Assembly: GCF_013364275.1 (NCBI RefSeq)
Contig: NZ_CP054932.1
Coordinates: forward strand, 3,348,001-3,412,000
Direction: 5' to 3'
From: Actinomadura sp. NAK00032
GTDB lineage: Bacteria > Actinomycetota > Actinomycetes > Streptosporangiales > Streptosporangiaceae
Length of the DNA: 64,000 bases
Shown: positions 1 to 9,260 of the stretch, piece after piece
Layout of the letters: each line of letters begins with the position of its first letter
How positions within the stretch are numbered: the first letter of the stretch is position 1
Made by a program: the position numbers and the translations under genes
Notes under the pieces: generated by a model
Seen by the model: the letters and a program-made list of their open reading frames with translations, nothing else
Told to the model about the DNA's origin: nothing
The model's database searches: none

Positions 1-1
1 A

Positions 2-301
2 CTGGCCGAATACCCGCACGCCGTCCGCCTCATCAAGGGCGTCCAGGAGCACCGCGACCGCATCGACGACCTCATCGCCACCTACGCCACCGGCTGGACC
101 CTGGAACGCATGCCCGCCGTCGACCGCAACATCCTCCGGATGGGCGCCTACGAACTCCTCTGGGTCGACGACGTCCCCGACGGCGTAGCGGTCAGCGAGG
201 CCGTGGGCCTGGCCACCGAACTCTCCACCGACGAATCCCCCCGCTTCGTCAACGGCCTCCTCTCCCGCCTGCAACACCTGAAGCCCTCGCTGAGTTTGTA
301 A
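2..301 (+). CDS. nusB: Transcription antitermination factor NusB, C-terminal part
   Basis: This is the last 99 codons of NusB, which binds boxA RNA with S10 (NusE) in rRNA antitermination complexes. The 5' end lies outside the window. The visible part carries the family core MPAVDRNILRMGAYELLW followed by VSEAVGLATELSTDESPRFVNGLL, the typical C-terminal helices of NusB. Codon use is GC-rich like its neighbours. The stop codon at 299-301 is followed at once by a strong GC hairpin (303-322), the first part of a repeat element. Identification is by recognisable family sequence; only the start is unseen. Confidence 0.95.
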   Translation: MAEYPHAVRLIKGVQEHRDRIDDLIATYATGWTLERMPAVDRNILRMGAYELLWVDDVPDGVAVSEAVGLATELSTDESPRFVNGLLSRLQHLKPSLSL

Positions 302-441
302 CCCAGGGGGGCGACCCCCTGGAACCCCCGCCCGGTCGGCGGGCCGTTTCCCCGATCCGCTGGCGCGTCTCGGTGAAACAGCCCGCCGACCGTCGGGTCG
401 GGCGACCTCCGGGCGCTGGGCGCCCTCCGGCCGCCCGACCC
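302..441. repeat. Dispersed three-hairpin element, copy 1
   Basis: The element has three successive inverted repeats. Hairpin 1 (303-322) is CCAGGGGG / CCCCCTGG with loop GCGA. Hairpin 2 pairs 334-355 with 370-391 (22 bp, two mismatches) around the 14-nt loop TCCGCTGGCGCGTC. Hairpin 3 pairs 395-407 with 429-441 (one mismatch) and has an inner GGGCGC / GCGCCC stem. A second copy lies at 53459-53601. It starts right after the nusB stop, so it could act as a transcription terminator, but no T-tract follows. No protein is plausible here. Confidence 0.8.
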
Positions 442-500
442 GTGAGTGGTGGCTGGGCTTCGAACCTGGGGGTGTCGCTTTGCATGAACCGTGACTGGGG

Positions 501-1022
501 GCACGGGCAGGCACGCGGAGTGAGCGCTAGCGAGCGCAGCGGGCATGCCCGTCGAGCCGGGCGACCGCAGCGACACGACACCGGCCCGCACGGTCACGAC
601 GACGGAAACCGTGGCGTGAGGATCGACCGGCTCGCAACGGGGGTTCCAAGGGGTCGCCCCCCTGGGCAAACACAGCACGGGCAGGCACGCGGAGTGAGCG
701 CTAGCGAGCGCAGCGGGCATGCCCGTCGAGCCGGGCGACCGCAGCGACACGACACCGGCCCGCACGGTCACAGCGACGGAAACCGTGGCGTGAGGATCGA
801 CCGGCTCGCAACGGGGGTTCCAAGGGGTCGCCCCCCTGGGCAAACACAGCACGGGCAGGCACGCGGAGTGAGCGCTAGCGAGCGCAGCGGGCATGCCCGT
901 CGAGCCGGGCGACCGCAGCGACACGACACCGGCCCGCACGGTCACAGCGACGGAAACCGTGGCGTGAGGATCGACCGGCTCGCAACGGGGGTTCCAGGGG
1001 GTCGCCCCCCTGGGCAAATACA
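501..1022. repeat. Three tandem 174-bp direct repeats
   Basis: Units begin at 501, 675 and 849 and are nearly identical. Each contains the palindrome CGGGCATGCCCG and ends in a GC hairpin of the form CCANGGGG-TCGC-CCCCCTGG followed by GGGCAAACACAG (AAATACAG in the last unit). Unit 3 has a perfect hairpin; units 1 and 2 carry an A that breaks one pair. The unit end is the reverse complement of the start of the three-hairpin elements at 302 and 53459. The period is a multiple of three, so reading frames stay open through it, but the predicted proteins are low-complexity and look artefactual. Apart from these repeats, 302-1039 holds no gene that I can support. Confidence 0.9.
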
Positions 1023-1039
1023 GCCTAGGCTGGGGCGGG

Positions 1040-1825
1040 ATGAGTGACGTTAGGGGAGTGGTCGTGACCGGCCGGCAGCAGAAGCGGGTGCGGGGCGGCA
1101 GTCGGGTGCGCAGTGCGGTGCTGTGGGAGGCCCTGCGCGCCGTTCTCGGCCGCATCACCCCTGAGGCCGGGCCGCGCGACGTGGTGGACGTCGGCGGTGG
1201 CACCGGCGGGTTCGCGGTGCCGCTCGCCGAGCTGGGGCACCGGGTCACGGTGGTCGACGCCAACCCGGACGCGCTCGCCGCGCTGGAGCGCCGCGCCGCC
1301 GAGTCCGGGGTGCGGGTCCGCGCGGTGCAGGGCGACGCCGTCGACCTGCCCGACCTGCTGGGCCCGGACGCCGCCGACCTCGTGCTGTGCCACAGCGTCC
1401 TGGAGTACGTCGACGACCCCGGCGCGGCGATGGCGGCCCTCACCGGCGCCGTCCGGCCGGGCGGTTCCGTCAGCGTGCTCGTCGCCGGGCAGGTCGCCGC
1501 GGCGCTGCACCGCGCCGTGGCCGGGCACTTCGACGACGCGCGGCGGGTGCTGACCGACCCCGCCGGGCGCTGGGGCGATGGCGACCGGATGCCGCGCCGC
1601 TTCACCCGCGAGACGCTGTCGGCGCTGGTGCGGGGCGCGGGCCTGCGGGTCGCCGAGCTGCACGGTGTCCGCATCTTCGCCGACCTGGTGCCGAGCGGCC
1701 TGCTGGACGGCGACTCCGACTCCGCCGACGCGCTGATCGCGCTGGAGTCGGTCGCGGCCGTCCACCCGGTCCTGCGGGACCTCGCCACCCAGCTGCACCT
1801 GGTGGCCGACAAGCCGGCCGGCTAG
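1040..1825 (+). CDS. Class I SAM-dependent methyltransferase
   Basis: A 261-residue protein with a Rossmann-type methyltransferase fold. Motif I is DVGGGTGGFAVPLA (about residues 49-62), followed by the acidic end of strand 2 (VVDANPDAL), motif II around GDAVDLPD, and the post-motif segment LCHSVLEYVDDPGAAMAAL, as in UbiE/Methyltransf_11 proteins. The substrate cannot be told from sequence. The ATG at 1040 is chosen because TAGGCT lies 8 bases upstream and could be a -10 element for a transcript with little or no leader. The gene ends two bases before the dinB start, so the two are probably co-transcribed. Confidence 0.85.
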   Translation: MSDVRGVVVTGRQQKRVRGGSRVRSAVLWEALRAVLGRITPEAGPRDVVDVGGGTGGFAVPLAELGHRVTVVDANPDALAALERRAAESGVRVRAVQGDAVDLPDLLGPDAADLVLCHSVLEYVDDPGAAMAALTGAVRPGGSVSVLVAGQVAAALHRAVAGHFDDARRVLTDPAGRWGDGDRMPRRFTRETLSALVRGAGLRVAELHGVRIFADLVPSGLLDGDSDSADALIALESVAAVHPVLRDLATQLHLVADKPAG

Positions 1826-1827
1826 CC

Positions 1828-3093
1828 GTGAGCCGCAAGCAGCAGCTGCACCGGCCCGGGCCGCAGCCGGGCCCGCCCGCCGACGACACCGGCTGCCACA
1901 TCCTGCACGTCGACATGGACGCGTTCTTCGTCAGCGTCGAGCTGCTCGAACGGCCCGAGCTGCGCGGGCGTCCGGTGATCGTGGGCGGCGCCGGGCCGCG
2001 CGGCGTGGTGTCCGCGGCGTCCTATGAGGCCCGCGCCTTCGGGGTGCACTCGGCGATGCCGATGACGCGCGCGCGGCGGCTGTGCCCGCAGGCGGTCGTG
2101 CTGCCGGTGAGCCACGGCAAGTACTCCCGCGTCTCCGCCGCCGTGTTCGAGATCTTCCGCTCGGTCACCCCGCTGGTGGAGGGCCTGTCGCTGGACGAGG
2201 CGTTCCTCGACGTGGCGGGCGCCCGGCGGCGGCTCGGCCGGCCCGCGCGGATCGCGCAGGTCATCCGCGAGCAGGTGCGCGACCAGCAGGGGATCACCTG
2301 CTCGGTCGGCGTCGCGAGCACGAAGTTCATCGCCAAGCTCGCCTCGACCCGGTGCAAACCGGACGGCCTGCTCGTCGTCCCCGCGGACGGCGCCGTCGAC
2401 TTCCTGCACCCGCTGCCCGTCGCGTCCCTGTGGGGCGTCGGGGAGCGGACGGAGCAGACGCTCGTCCGGCTGGGCCTGCGGACGGTCGGGCAGCTCGCCC
2501 AGGTGCCGCTCCCCACGCTCCAGCGCGAGCTCGGCACCGCGCTCGGCGCGCACCTGCACGAGCTGGCCTGGGGCCGCGACGCGCGCGAGGTCGTCCCGGA
2601 GACGCCCGACAAGAGCATCGGCGCGGAGGAGACGTTCGACACCGACGTCGACGACCCGGAGGTCATCCGCCGGACGCTGCTGCGGCTGGCGGAGAAGACC
2701 GGCGAGCGGCTGCGCGCCGGCGGGAACGCGGGCCGGACGGTCAGCGTCAAACTGCGGATGGCGAGCTTCAAGACGATCACCCGGGCGCGGACGCTGAGCG
2801 AGCCGACCGACCTCGCCCGTGTGATCTATGTCACAGCATGCGAGCTGTACGAGGCGGCCGGGCTGGAACGGGTACGACTCCGACTGGTCGGCGTCCGGGT
2901 GGAGAACCTGGGCCCGGCCGGCGAGGCCCCCCGTCAGCTCGCCTTCGACGAGCCGGAACGCGGTTGGCGTGAGGCCGAGCGAGCCATGGACCAGGTCGCG
3001 CACCGGTTCGGCCGCGGCGCGGTCCGCCCCGCCGCGCTGGTGCGGCGCGCGGCGGACGGTGACGGACGGGACGGCAGGGACGGAAGACAATGA
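1828..3093 (+). CDS. dinB: DNA polymerase IV (Y-family translesion polymerase)
   Basis: A 421-residue Y-family polymerase that copies past damaged bases. The catalytic acidic residues are visible: HVDMDAFF (D29, D31) and SLDEAFLD (D123, E124). The palm/finger motif YEARAFGVHSAMPMTRA, the helix-hairpin-helix thumb (LWGVGERTEQTLVRLGLRTVGQLA) and a little-finger domain follow. The first 20 residues are a poorly conserved Pro/Gln-rich stretch. The GTG at 1828 lies two bases after the methyltransferase stop, so translation is probably coupled. No clear beta-clamp motif was located at the C terminus, which ends in a GDGRDGRDGRQ tail. Confidence 0.95.
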   Translation: MSRKQQLHRPGPQPGPPADDTGCHILHVDMDAFFVSVELLERPELRGRPVIVGGAGPRGVVSAASYEARAFGVHSAMPMTRARRLCPQAVVLPVSHGKYSRVSAAVFEIFRSVTPLVEGLSLDEAFLDVAGARRRLGRPARIAQVIREQVRDQQGITCSVGVASTKFIAKLASTRCKPDGLLVVPADGAVDFLHPLPVASLWGVGERTEQTLVRLGLRTVGQLAQVPLPTLQRELGTALGAHLHELAWGRDAREVVPETPDKSIGAEETFDTDVDDPEVIRRTLLRLAEKTGERLRAGGNAGRTVSVKLRMASFKTITRARTLSEPTDLARVIYVTACELYEAAGLERVRLRLVGVRVENLGPAGEAPRQLAFDEPERGWREAERAMDQVAHRFGRGAVRPAALVRRAADGDGRDGRDGRQ

Positions 3094-3240
3094 AAGAAGG
3101 CGGTGGGGTGACCGGCACCGGGCCCTCGGCGGGCCGTTCGCTTTCGTACGCTCGACAGTGCTCGTATTCTGGGCATATCACCGTTGACGTTCGCGTCCCG
3201 CATCGGATACCCCGTCGCGGAGCTGTCGTTGGGAGGTGCC

Positions 3241-3636
3241 GTGCCGCTCTCTGAGCACGAGCAGCGCATGCTCGAACAGATCGAATCGGCTCTGTACGCC
3301 GAGGATCCGAAGTTCGCTCACGCGGTTCGCTCGACCAACCCCCAGGTCCACTACAAGCGCCGGATCGTGAAGGCCGCCCTCGGCTTCGTCGTGGGCGTCT
3401 GCGCGCTGATGGCCGGCCTCGTGATCAACGAGGGCACGGTCACCATCGCGATCAGCGTGACGGGTTTCCTGCTGATGGTGGTCTGCTGCGTCTGGGCGCT
3501 GACGAGCTGGAAGCGCATGACGGGCATCGGCAACGAGCCCGCCCGCCCCGGCGGCGGCCGCGCCGCCCGCCCGGCCAAGGCGGGCTTCATGGAACGCATG
3601 GAAGAACGCTGGCGCCGCCGCACCGAGGGCGACTGA
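3241..3636 (+). CDS. DUF3040 small membrane protein
   Basis: A 131-residue actinobacterial DUF3040 protein of unknown function. The N terminus VPLSEHEQRMLEQIESALYAEDPKFA is the family hallmark. Two membrane spans follow (about residues 45-62, AALGFVVGVCALMAGLVI, and 67-87, VTIAISVTGFLLMVVCCVWAL), then a basic cytoplasmic tail rich in Arg and Pro. The GTG start at 3241 is supported by GGGAGG at 3231-3236 and by alignment of the family start. In many actinomycetes a DUF3040 gene sits between dinB and the dcw region, as here (recalled context, not checked). Confidence 0.85.
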   Translation: MPLSEHEQRMLEQIESALYAEDPKFAHAVRSTNPQVHYKRRIVKAALGFVVGVCALMAGLVINEGTVTIAISVTGFLLMVVCCVWALTSWKRMTGIGNEPARPGGGRAARPAKAGFMERMEERWRRRTEGD

Positions 3637-4030
3637 CCGACGTCCGTAGCGGAGCGGAGGACGGCGGTCAGTCCTGCTCAGGCGGGGGTCTGGGGGTTGT
3701 CCCTCAGGAGTGATGCTGTCCGACGTCCGTAGCGGAGCGCTGGTGGAGCGGAGGGCGGCGGTCAGTCCTGCTCAGGCGGGGGTCTGGGGGTTGTCCCTCA
3801 GGAGTGACACTGACCGACGTCCGCAGCGGGGTGCTGGCGGAGTGGTGGGCGGCGGCTAGTCCTGCTTGTGCGGGGGCTGGAGGTGCCCCCAGGGAGTGAC
3901 GCTGGCCGGTCGGTCTCCGTGGTGGAGCTCTAGCGAAGCGGAGAGCGACGGGGCTGCTGACCGGCGTCCGCAGTGTGGGCGGCGGTCAGTTCTGCTTCTG
4001 AGTGGGTGGAGTGACCGGCGCCCGTAGGGG
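3637..4030. repeat. Degenerate tandem repeats of about 80-95 bp
   Basis: After the DUF3040 stop, a unit starting CCGACGTCCGTAGCGGAGCG and ending in GGGGGTCTGGGGGTTGTCCC recurs at 3637 and 3720, more weakly at 3814, and as worn fragments near 3907 and 3960. Each good unit ends in a GC hairpin of the form CTGGGGG-TTG-TCCCTCAG, related in shape to the hairpins at 303 and 18577. The stretch separates the convergent ends of the DUF3040 and TgpA genes and may contribute to termination. I see no supported gene between 3637 and 4110. Confidence 0.75.
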
Positions 4031-4110
4031 ATGAGGGTGTCGGTTTCGTTCTGGCTTGGGGGCGCCTCTGGGCGGCGGTCGGTCTTCAAGGGTGGGCGGC
4101 CCGGGTGCGT

Positions 4111-6591
4111 TTACTTGCGGCGGAGGCGGGACGGGAGGTCGTTGAGGCGGGCGGTGACGTCCAGGACGCGGTCTCCGGCGGTGCGGAGGGCCGTGCGTGT
4201 CTGCGCCATGGTCGACGGGGGCAGGAGCCGGGCGCGCCAGCGGGTGCGGCGGCCCACGGACGCGGCGAACGCCTCGCGGACGGTGCGGACGTCGGCGCGC
4301 AGCCGCTCCGCCGGCTCGGGGGAGCGGGACTGGGAGTAGCGGGCCAATTCCTCCGCGCGGGCGATGCGGGTGAGGGCCTGGGCGCCCGCCGCGTCCAGTT
4401 CCAGGAGTTCGCCGAGGCGGCGCGCGGTCGCGCGCGGGGAGTCGCTGGGCCGCCATTCGAGCCCGTGGTCGAGCGCGTCCGCGCGCATCTCCCGCCAGGC
4501 GGCGTGGGCCGCGCCCGCCGGGTCGGGGGCGGCCGCCGCCCGCGTCCGGGGGCGGGGCGGGGCGCCGGGCGGCGGCGGTGAGGGCGGCGGGGCCAGTGCG
4601 GCCCAGCGGCGGCGCCGGGTGATCATCCGCAGTGCCATGGGGACGCCCATCAGCAGCAGGACGAGCACGGTGCCCGCGAGCCAGGGGACGGCGGTGAAAC
4701 CGTCCTCCTCGTCGTTCTGCGCGGTGGTGGTGCCGCCGGGGCCCTCGTCGTTGCGGTGCCGGGCGCCCGCGCCGGGCGCCGCGGTGGCCTCGCCGCCGGC
4801 GGCGGAGCTGTCCGGCGCCTGCGCGCCCGAGCTGTCGCTCCCGCCGCCGGTGCTGACGGCGGGCTGGCTGTAGGGCGGGGTGACGGCGGTGCCCTGCCCG
4901 GCGGCGCCGGCCGGGGTCGGCTCGAACCGCACCCAGCCGGTGCCCTGGAAGTACAGCTCCGGCCAGGCGTGCGCGTCCCGCGACCGGACGACCCATTCGC
5001 CCGGCCGGACCTCGCTGCCCGGCGTGTACCCCATCGCGACGCGGGACGGGATGCCGAGGATCCGGGCCAGCAGCGCCATCGACGCGGCGTACTGCTCGCA
5101 GTAGCCGCGCTTGCTGCGCAGCAGGAACTCGACGAGGTCGTTGCTGTGCTGCGGCGCCGGCGCGGACAGGTCGTAGGTGTACCCGCCGTCGACGGTGAAC
5201 CAGCGCTGCAGCCGGACGGCCTGCGCGAGCGCGGTCGACGACCCGGCGGTGACCTGCTCGGCCAGCTGCCTGACCTCCTGCGGGATGTTCTTCGGGACGG
5301 CCGTGTAGTGCGCGACGATGTCGTCCGGGTAGCCGGCCGCGGCGGCGAGCTGCCCGCTGGTCGGGTCGGTGCGCAGGCTCTCGACGGTGTAGGCGCGGCC
5401 GCCCGCCGAGTCGCGCAGCGAGTAGACCATCAGCGACGAGGCGTGCACCCGCCAGTCGCCCTTGATCGACACGCTGGTCGGCGCGTACGGCACCGGCAGG
5501 AACGTCATGTTCCTGACCTCGGGGCGGACCCGCACCTCGGTCGTCACCTTGTGCACCCGGCCCATGGTCAGCCCGGGCGGCGGCGGGAGCGACCGCCCGT
5601 GCACCACCTTGTCCTTGCCGCTGCTCTTCAGCGGGCTGTAGGTCCACCGGTCGCCGTCGAACCGGTCCAGGGCGTACAGGCGCAGGTAGTCGGGACCGTC
5701 GGGGTCGTCGGTGCGGTAGGTGAGGACGACCGAGTCGTCCAGCCGGGTCAGCTCCCGCTTCAGGCTGACGAGGGGGTCGGGGGTGGTGACGGTGCGGGTG
5801 CCGCCGTTCCCGCCGTCGCCGAGGCCGAACATGCCGCGCGGCTCCAGGCCCGGCACCGCGGCCGGCAGCAGCACCGCGACGGCGACCGCGCCGACCGCGA
5901 TCCGGCGGCCGCTCACCGCCAGCGGCGTCGCGTCGGGAGGCGCCGCCCCCGCGGCCGGAGGCGAGTCGGCGCCGGCGAGCGGGACCTCGCGGGGCCGCCG
6001 GTGGGTGGTGACCGTCCGGCCCCACCCGCCGACCTTCTCGCGGGCGTCGGCCATCAGCAGGCCGAGGAAGCCGAGCGCGCCCGCGCCGAACGCCAGCCAG
6101 CCGACGCCGTCCTCGCGGACGGCGGCGGGCACGCTGTACATGGCCAGCAGCGGCAGCCCGGCGGGCGCGGTGCGGTGCAGCCGGACGGCGAGCAGGTCGA
6201 CCAGCGCCGCGACCAGCCCGATGCCGGTGGCGGTCAGCATCGCGATGCCCGGCAGCAGCGGGACCGGCGCCGCGTACCGGTTCGCGGCCTGCCAGCCGCC
6301 CCCGGCGAGGTCGCCGAGGTGCCGCAGCGACTCCGGCGACGGCACGAACGCCAGCCACGCCCTGTCGGAGGCGTACACGAGGTTGAGGTACAGCAGCAGC
6401 GCGGCCAGCCCGAACACGAGGTTCATCGGCGCGGGCAGCCGCAGCCGCCGCGACAGCATCCCGCCGCCGGCGACCGCGAGCACCGCGCCGAACCCCGCCC
6501 AGAACCAGCCGGACTTCTCGAACAGCGGGTAGAGGCCGAGGGAGCCGGCGAGCGTCGCCACCCCGGCCATGGCCGTCATCCGGATCCTCAT
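4111..6591 (-). CDS. TgpA-like membrane transglutaminase-family protein (DUF3488/DUF4129)
   Basis: An 826-residue membrane protein. The N-terminal third has several membrane spans (for example [28 protein letters not shown]). A large extracytoplasmic region carries the transglutaminase core: Cys in [21 protein letters not shown], His in [12 protein letters not shown], and the following [10 protein letters not shown] late span ([21 protein letters not shown]) and a cytoplasmic DUF4129-like tail finish the protein. The ATG at 6591 overlaps the DUF58 stop as ATGA, which is why I prefer it to a start 48 bases upstream. It is the third gene of a moxR-DUF58-tgpA operon, a widespread arrangement of unclear function. 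Confidence 0.9.
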   Translation of the reverse strand: MRIRMTAMAGVATLAGSLGLYPLFEKSGWFWAGFGAVLAVAGGGMLSRRLRLPAPMNLVFGLAALLLYLNLVYASDRAWLAFVPSPESLRHLGDLAGGGWQAANRYAAPVPLLPGIAMLTATGIGLVAALVDLLAVRLHRTAPAGLPLLAMYSVPAAVREDGVGWLAFGAGALGFLGLLMADAREKVGGWGRTVTTHRRPREVPLAGADSPPAAGAAPPDATPLAVSGRRIAVGAVAVAVLLPAAVPGLEPRGMFGLGDGGNGGTRTVTTPDPLVSLKRELTRLDDSVVLTYRTDDPDGPDYLRLYALDRFDGDRWTYSPLKSSGKDKVVHGRSLPPPPGLTMGRVHKVTTEVRVRPEVRNMTFLPVPYAPTSVSIKGDWRVHASSLMVYSLRDSAGGRAYTVESLRTDPTSGQLAAAAGYPDDIVAHYTAVPKNIPQEVRQLAEQVTAGSSTALAQAVRLQRWFTVDGGYTYDLSAPAPQHSNDLVEFLLRSKRGYCEQYAASMALLARILGIPSRVAMGYTPGSEVRPGEWVVRSRDAHAWPELYFQGTGWVRFEPTPAGAAGQGTAVTPPYSQPAVSTGGGSDSSGAQAPDSSAAGGEATAAPGAGARHRNDEGPGGTTTAQNDEEDGFTAVPWLAGTVLVLLLMGVPMALRMITRRRRWAALAPPPSPPPPGAPPRPRTRAAAAPDPAGAAHAAWREMRADALDHGLEWRPSDSPRATARRLGELLELDAAGAQALTRIARAEELARYSQSRSPEPAERLRADVRTVREAFAASVGRRTRWRARLLPPSTMAQTRTALRTAGDRVLDVTARLNDLPSRLRRK

Positions 6592-7838
6592 GCACCGTCC
6601 CTGACGAAGTCCTCGCCGGCCTTGCCGGCCGCCGTCCACGCCTGCGCGAGCGCCGCGGCGGTGCGGACGGGCAGCACGCGCCAGCCCGCCGCGCGCAGCA
6701 GCCCCGCCGCCGCGTCCCGGTCGGCGCCGCCCGCCGGCCCGCCGCCGACGAGCACCGCCACGCGCGTGCCCTTGCCGCTGCGCACTTCGGCGACCGAGCG
6801 GGCCTCCTCGGCGGTCAGCGCGCCGAACACCGCGACGACCAGGCCCTCGCCCTCCCGGCCGCCGCCGCGCAGCGCGGTCAGCCCCGCCGACAGCGACCCG
6901 CCCTTGGACCGGCGCGCCACGGCGAGCGCGTCGAGCAGCAGCCCCTCGAAGGCGCCCTCGGACGGCGCGGCCGGCAGCGCCTCACCGGCGTCGGTGACGT
7001 ACCGCAGGCTCATCCCGGTGCGGACGAGGTGCACGCCGATCGACGCGGTCGCCGACACGGCCTGCTCGAACGAGCCGCTCAGCCCCTCGCCCCAGTGCGC
7101 GGTGCGGCGGGTGTCGAGGAACAGCGTCCCGCTGCTCTGGAAGTGCTGCTCCTCGCGCCGGACCATCAACTCGCCGTGCCGGGCGGTGGACCGCCAGTGC
7201 ACGCGGCGCAGGTCGTCGCCGTGCCGGTACTCGCGCGGGGCGGCGTCGTCCTCACCGGCGGCGGAGACCGCGCGGGCGACGCTGTCGCCGCCGCCCGTCC
7301 AGGCGCCCGACAGCCGGCTGTGCGGCAGCGGGACGATCGCGGGCGTCACGGTGAGGGTGTCGGACAGGCTGAACGAGCGCACCAGCTCCACCATCCCGAA
7401 CGGGTCGGCGAGCCGGACCGTCAGCGGCCCGACGCGGTAGCGCCCGCGCACGTCCGAGCGGATCCGGTAGCCGAGCTGGCGGGAGCCGTGCGGCTCGATC
7501 CGCTCCAGCACGAACCGGGCCCGGCCGCCGAGCGCGTAGGGCACCCGGTCCTCCACCATGAGCAGCCCGCTCGGCAGCCGCGACACGTTCTCCAGCCGCA
7601 GGTCGACGCGGGACTCCCGGCCGACCGGCAGCCGCGCCGGCTCCAGCCGCCGCGCGCACGCGAGCCGGTACCGGGTCCGCGACACCGCGAGCATGCACAG
7701 CAGCGGCAGCACCAGCACGAGCACCCCGGCCCGCAGCAGGTCGCGCTCGCCGAGGACGACCGCGCACACGATCGCGGTCGCGCCGGCGGCCACGAAGGAC
7801 CGCCCGCGCGTGGTGAGGCCGGCGAGCGCGCGTCGCAC
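6588..7838 (-). CDS. DUF58 domain protein (MoxR-associated)
   Basis: A 416-residue protein with two N-terminal membrane spans ([24 protein letters not shown] and [17 protein letters not shown]) followed by a domain that ends in the DUF58 signature [28 protein letters not shown] (around residues 200-230). The C-terminal part resembles a von Willebrand A-like fold. The GTG at 7836-7838 lies three bases after the moxR stop; the 3' end overlaps the next gene as ATGA. DUF58 proteins are usually encoded beside MoxR AAA+ ATPases and are thought to be their substrates or partners. Its exact role is unknown. Confidence 0.9.
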   Translation of the reverse strand: MRRALAGLTTRGRSFVAAGATAIVCAVVLGERDLLRAGVLVLVLPLLCMLAVSRTRYRLACARRLEPARLPVGRESRVDLRLENVSRLPSGLLMVEDRVPYALGGRARFVLERIEPHGSRQLGYRIRSDVRGRYRVGPLTVRLADPFGMVELVRSFSLSDTLTVTPAIVPLPHSRLSGAWTGGGDSVARAVSAAGEDDAAPREYRHGDDLRRVHWRSTARHGELMVRREEQHFQSSGTLFLDTRRTAHWGEGLSGSFEQAVSATASIGVHLVRTGMSLRYVTDAGEALPAAPSEGAFEGLLLDALAVARRSKGGSLSAGLTALRGGGREGEGLVVAVFGALTAEEARSVAEVRSGKGTRVAVLVGGGPAGGADRDAAAGLLRAAGWRVLPVRTAAALAQAWTAAGKAGEDFVRDGA

Positions 7839-7841
7839 CGG

Positions 7842-8858
7842 TCACTTCCCGGGGGAGGGCACCGGCAGCCGCTTCACCAGTTCGGCGACGACCTGCTCGG
7901 GGCGGCGCCGCTCCACCTGGGCCTCCGGCGTCGGCAGCAGCCGGTGCGCGAGGACGGGGACGGCGAGTTCCTGGACGTCGTCGGGGACGACGTAGTCGCG
8001 GTCGTCGAGCGCCGCGTACGCGCGCGCCGCCCGCACCAGGTGCAGCGTCGCCCGGGGGGACGCGCCGAGCCGCAGCTCGGGGTGCTTGCGGGTGGCGGAG
8101 ACGAGGTCGATCGCGTACTGCCGCACGGCCGGCGCGACGTGCTGGCGCCGCACCACCTCGATGAGGTCGCGGACGTCGGCGGCGTGCGCGACCGGGGCGA
8201 GCCGGTCGAGCGGGGACGCCTGGCCGTGCGTGTCGAGCATCTCCAGCTCGGCGGCCGGGTCGGGGTACCCCATCGAGATGCGGGCGGTGAACCGGTCGCG
8301 CTGCGCCTCCGGCAGCGGGTAGGTGCCCTCCATCTCCACCGGGTTCTGCGTGGAGATCACCATGAACGGCGGCTCCAGCGCGTAGGTGGTGCCGTCCACC
8401 GTGACCTGCCGCTCCTCCATGCACTCCAGCAGCGCCGACTGCGTCTTCGGGGACGCGCGGTTGATCTCGTCGCCGACCACGATGTTGGCGAACACCGGGC
8501 CCGGCTTGAACTCGAACTCGCGCAGCTCCTGGTTGTAGGCGCTGACGCCGGTGATGTCGCTGGGCAGCAGGTCCGGGGTGAACTGGACGCGCCGCACCGA
8601 GCAGTCGACCGAGCGCGCGAGCGCCTTGGCCAGCATCGTCTTGCCGACCCCGGGGACGTCCTCGATCAGCAGGTGCCCCTCCGCCAGCAGCACCGTGAGC
8701 GCGAGCCGCACCACCGAGGGCTTGCCCTCGATGACGGTCTCCACCGCGTCCCGGATCTTGTTCGCGACATGGGCGAGCCCGTCGAGCCCGCGGCCGGCCC
8801 CCTCGCCTCCCGAGGCGCGCCGCCGGGCCGGGTGGGAAGCCGGTGGGTCGGTCTCCAT
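7842..8858 (-). CDS. MoxR-family AAA+ ATPase
   Basis: A 338-residue AAA+ ATPase. Walker A is [15 protein letters not shown], Walker B is [23 protein letters not shown], and sensor/arginine elements follow in [26 protein letters not shown]. The C-terminal AAA lid 2 is present. MoxR proteins act as chaperone-like ATPases for maturation of partner proteins, here probably the DUF58 protein encoded directly downstream. The ATG at 8858 ([10 protein letters not shown]) is chosen over upstream in-frame starts because GGAG lies 9-12 bases before it and the upstream sequence does not have coding composition. It is transcribed divergently from mraZ. Confidence 0.93.
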   Translation of the reverse strand: METDPPASHPARRRASGGEGAGRGLDGLAHVANKIRDAVETVIEGKPSVVRLALTVLLAEGHLLIEDVPGVGKTMLAKALARSVDCSVRRVQFTPDLLPSDITGVSAYNQELREFEFKPGPVFANIVVGDEINRASPKTQSALLECMEERQVTVDGTTYALEPPFMVISTQNPVEMEGTYPLPEAQRDRFTARISMGYPDPAAELEMLDTHGQASPLDRLAPVAHAADVRDLIEVVRRQHVAPAVRQYAIDLVSATRKHPELRLGASPRATLHLVRAARAYAALDDRDYVVPDDVQELAVPVLAHRLLPTPEAQVERRRPEQVVAELVKRLPVPSPGK

Positions 8859-9182
8859 GAACGACTCTCCGTGCGTGCCTACTGCCACCAAACCCTCCTC
8901 AGCCGTCCCACCCGACAGTACGTCGTCGGAACGCCCGCCGCGATGTTCATGGGGAACGCGAGCCCATTGTGCTGCACGGGGCGGACGGCGCACGCCGCGC
9001 GCCGCGCGCCACTTCGCTCCACCACGATCATCCACCGCACGCCGCGGCACCCGGAATCGCGTCACCGGGCGCTCGCGGCCGGTCCGGCGCGCGGTGGGGG
9101 CGCCGCTGGGCCCCACCTCGCACCACCCTCTCTGACCTGCGGTTTCGTGCGCGAAATTCGTCCGGGGGAGGTGTTTTTCTTG
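8859..9182. other. Divergent intergenic region between moxR and mraZ
   Basis: This stretch separates the minus-strand moxR operon from the plus-strand dcw cluster. I see no gene in it. On the minus strand a TACTGT sits about 62 bases before the moxR start and could be a -10, but no convincing -35 precedes it. The right end passes into the mraZ promoter and its MraZ boxes. Confidence 0.6.
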
Positions 9183-9224
9183 TTGACGGTGGGGAAGAGT
9201 GGAGTAGAGTGGGGCGCCGTGGGG
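9183..9224 (+). promoter_or_regulatory. mraZ promoter overlapped by four MraZ boxes
   Basis: A -35 TTGACG (9183-9188) and -10 TAGAGT (9205-9210), 16 bp apart, form a good sigma-70-like promoter. TGGNG pentamers recur every 10 bp at 9190, 9200, 9210 and 9220 (TGGGG, TGGAG, TGGGG, TGGGG). This is the known arrangement of MraZ-binding repeats (TGGGN spaced by 5 nt). Since the boxes cover the spacer, the -10 and the likely transcription start, binding should block the promoter, giving autorepression of the dcw operon. Confidence 0.85.
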
Positions 9225-9260
9225 GCGGTAGCACCCCATGCGGCGCGGGAGGTGGGGCCG

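Noticed and set aside
303..322. Simple Rho-independent terminator of nusB
   Set aside because: The hairpin is strong but no T-tract follows, and the same 29 bp recurs elsewhere as part of a larger element, so it is described as a repeat with possible terminator function.
302..1014. Insertion sequence
   Set aside because: Inverted ends are present but no transposase ORF or obvious target duplication is seen; it is reported as a repeat block only.
501..1022. CRISPR array
   Set aside because: Units are 174 bp, directly abutting and almost identical throughout; there are no short repeats with variable spacers, and no cas genes are near.
373..1047. A 224-codon ORF covering the 174-bp repeats
   Set aside because: The repeat period is divisible by three, which keeps any frame open. 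The product is Arg/Gly/Pro/His-rich with no domain, start signal or ribosome site; the DNA is better explained as structured repeat.
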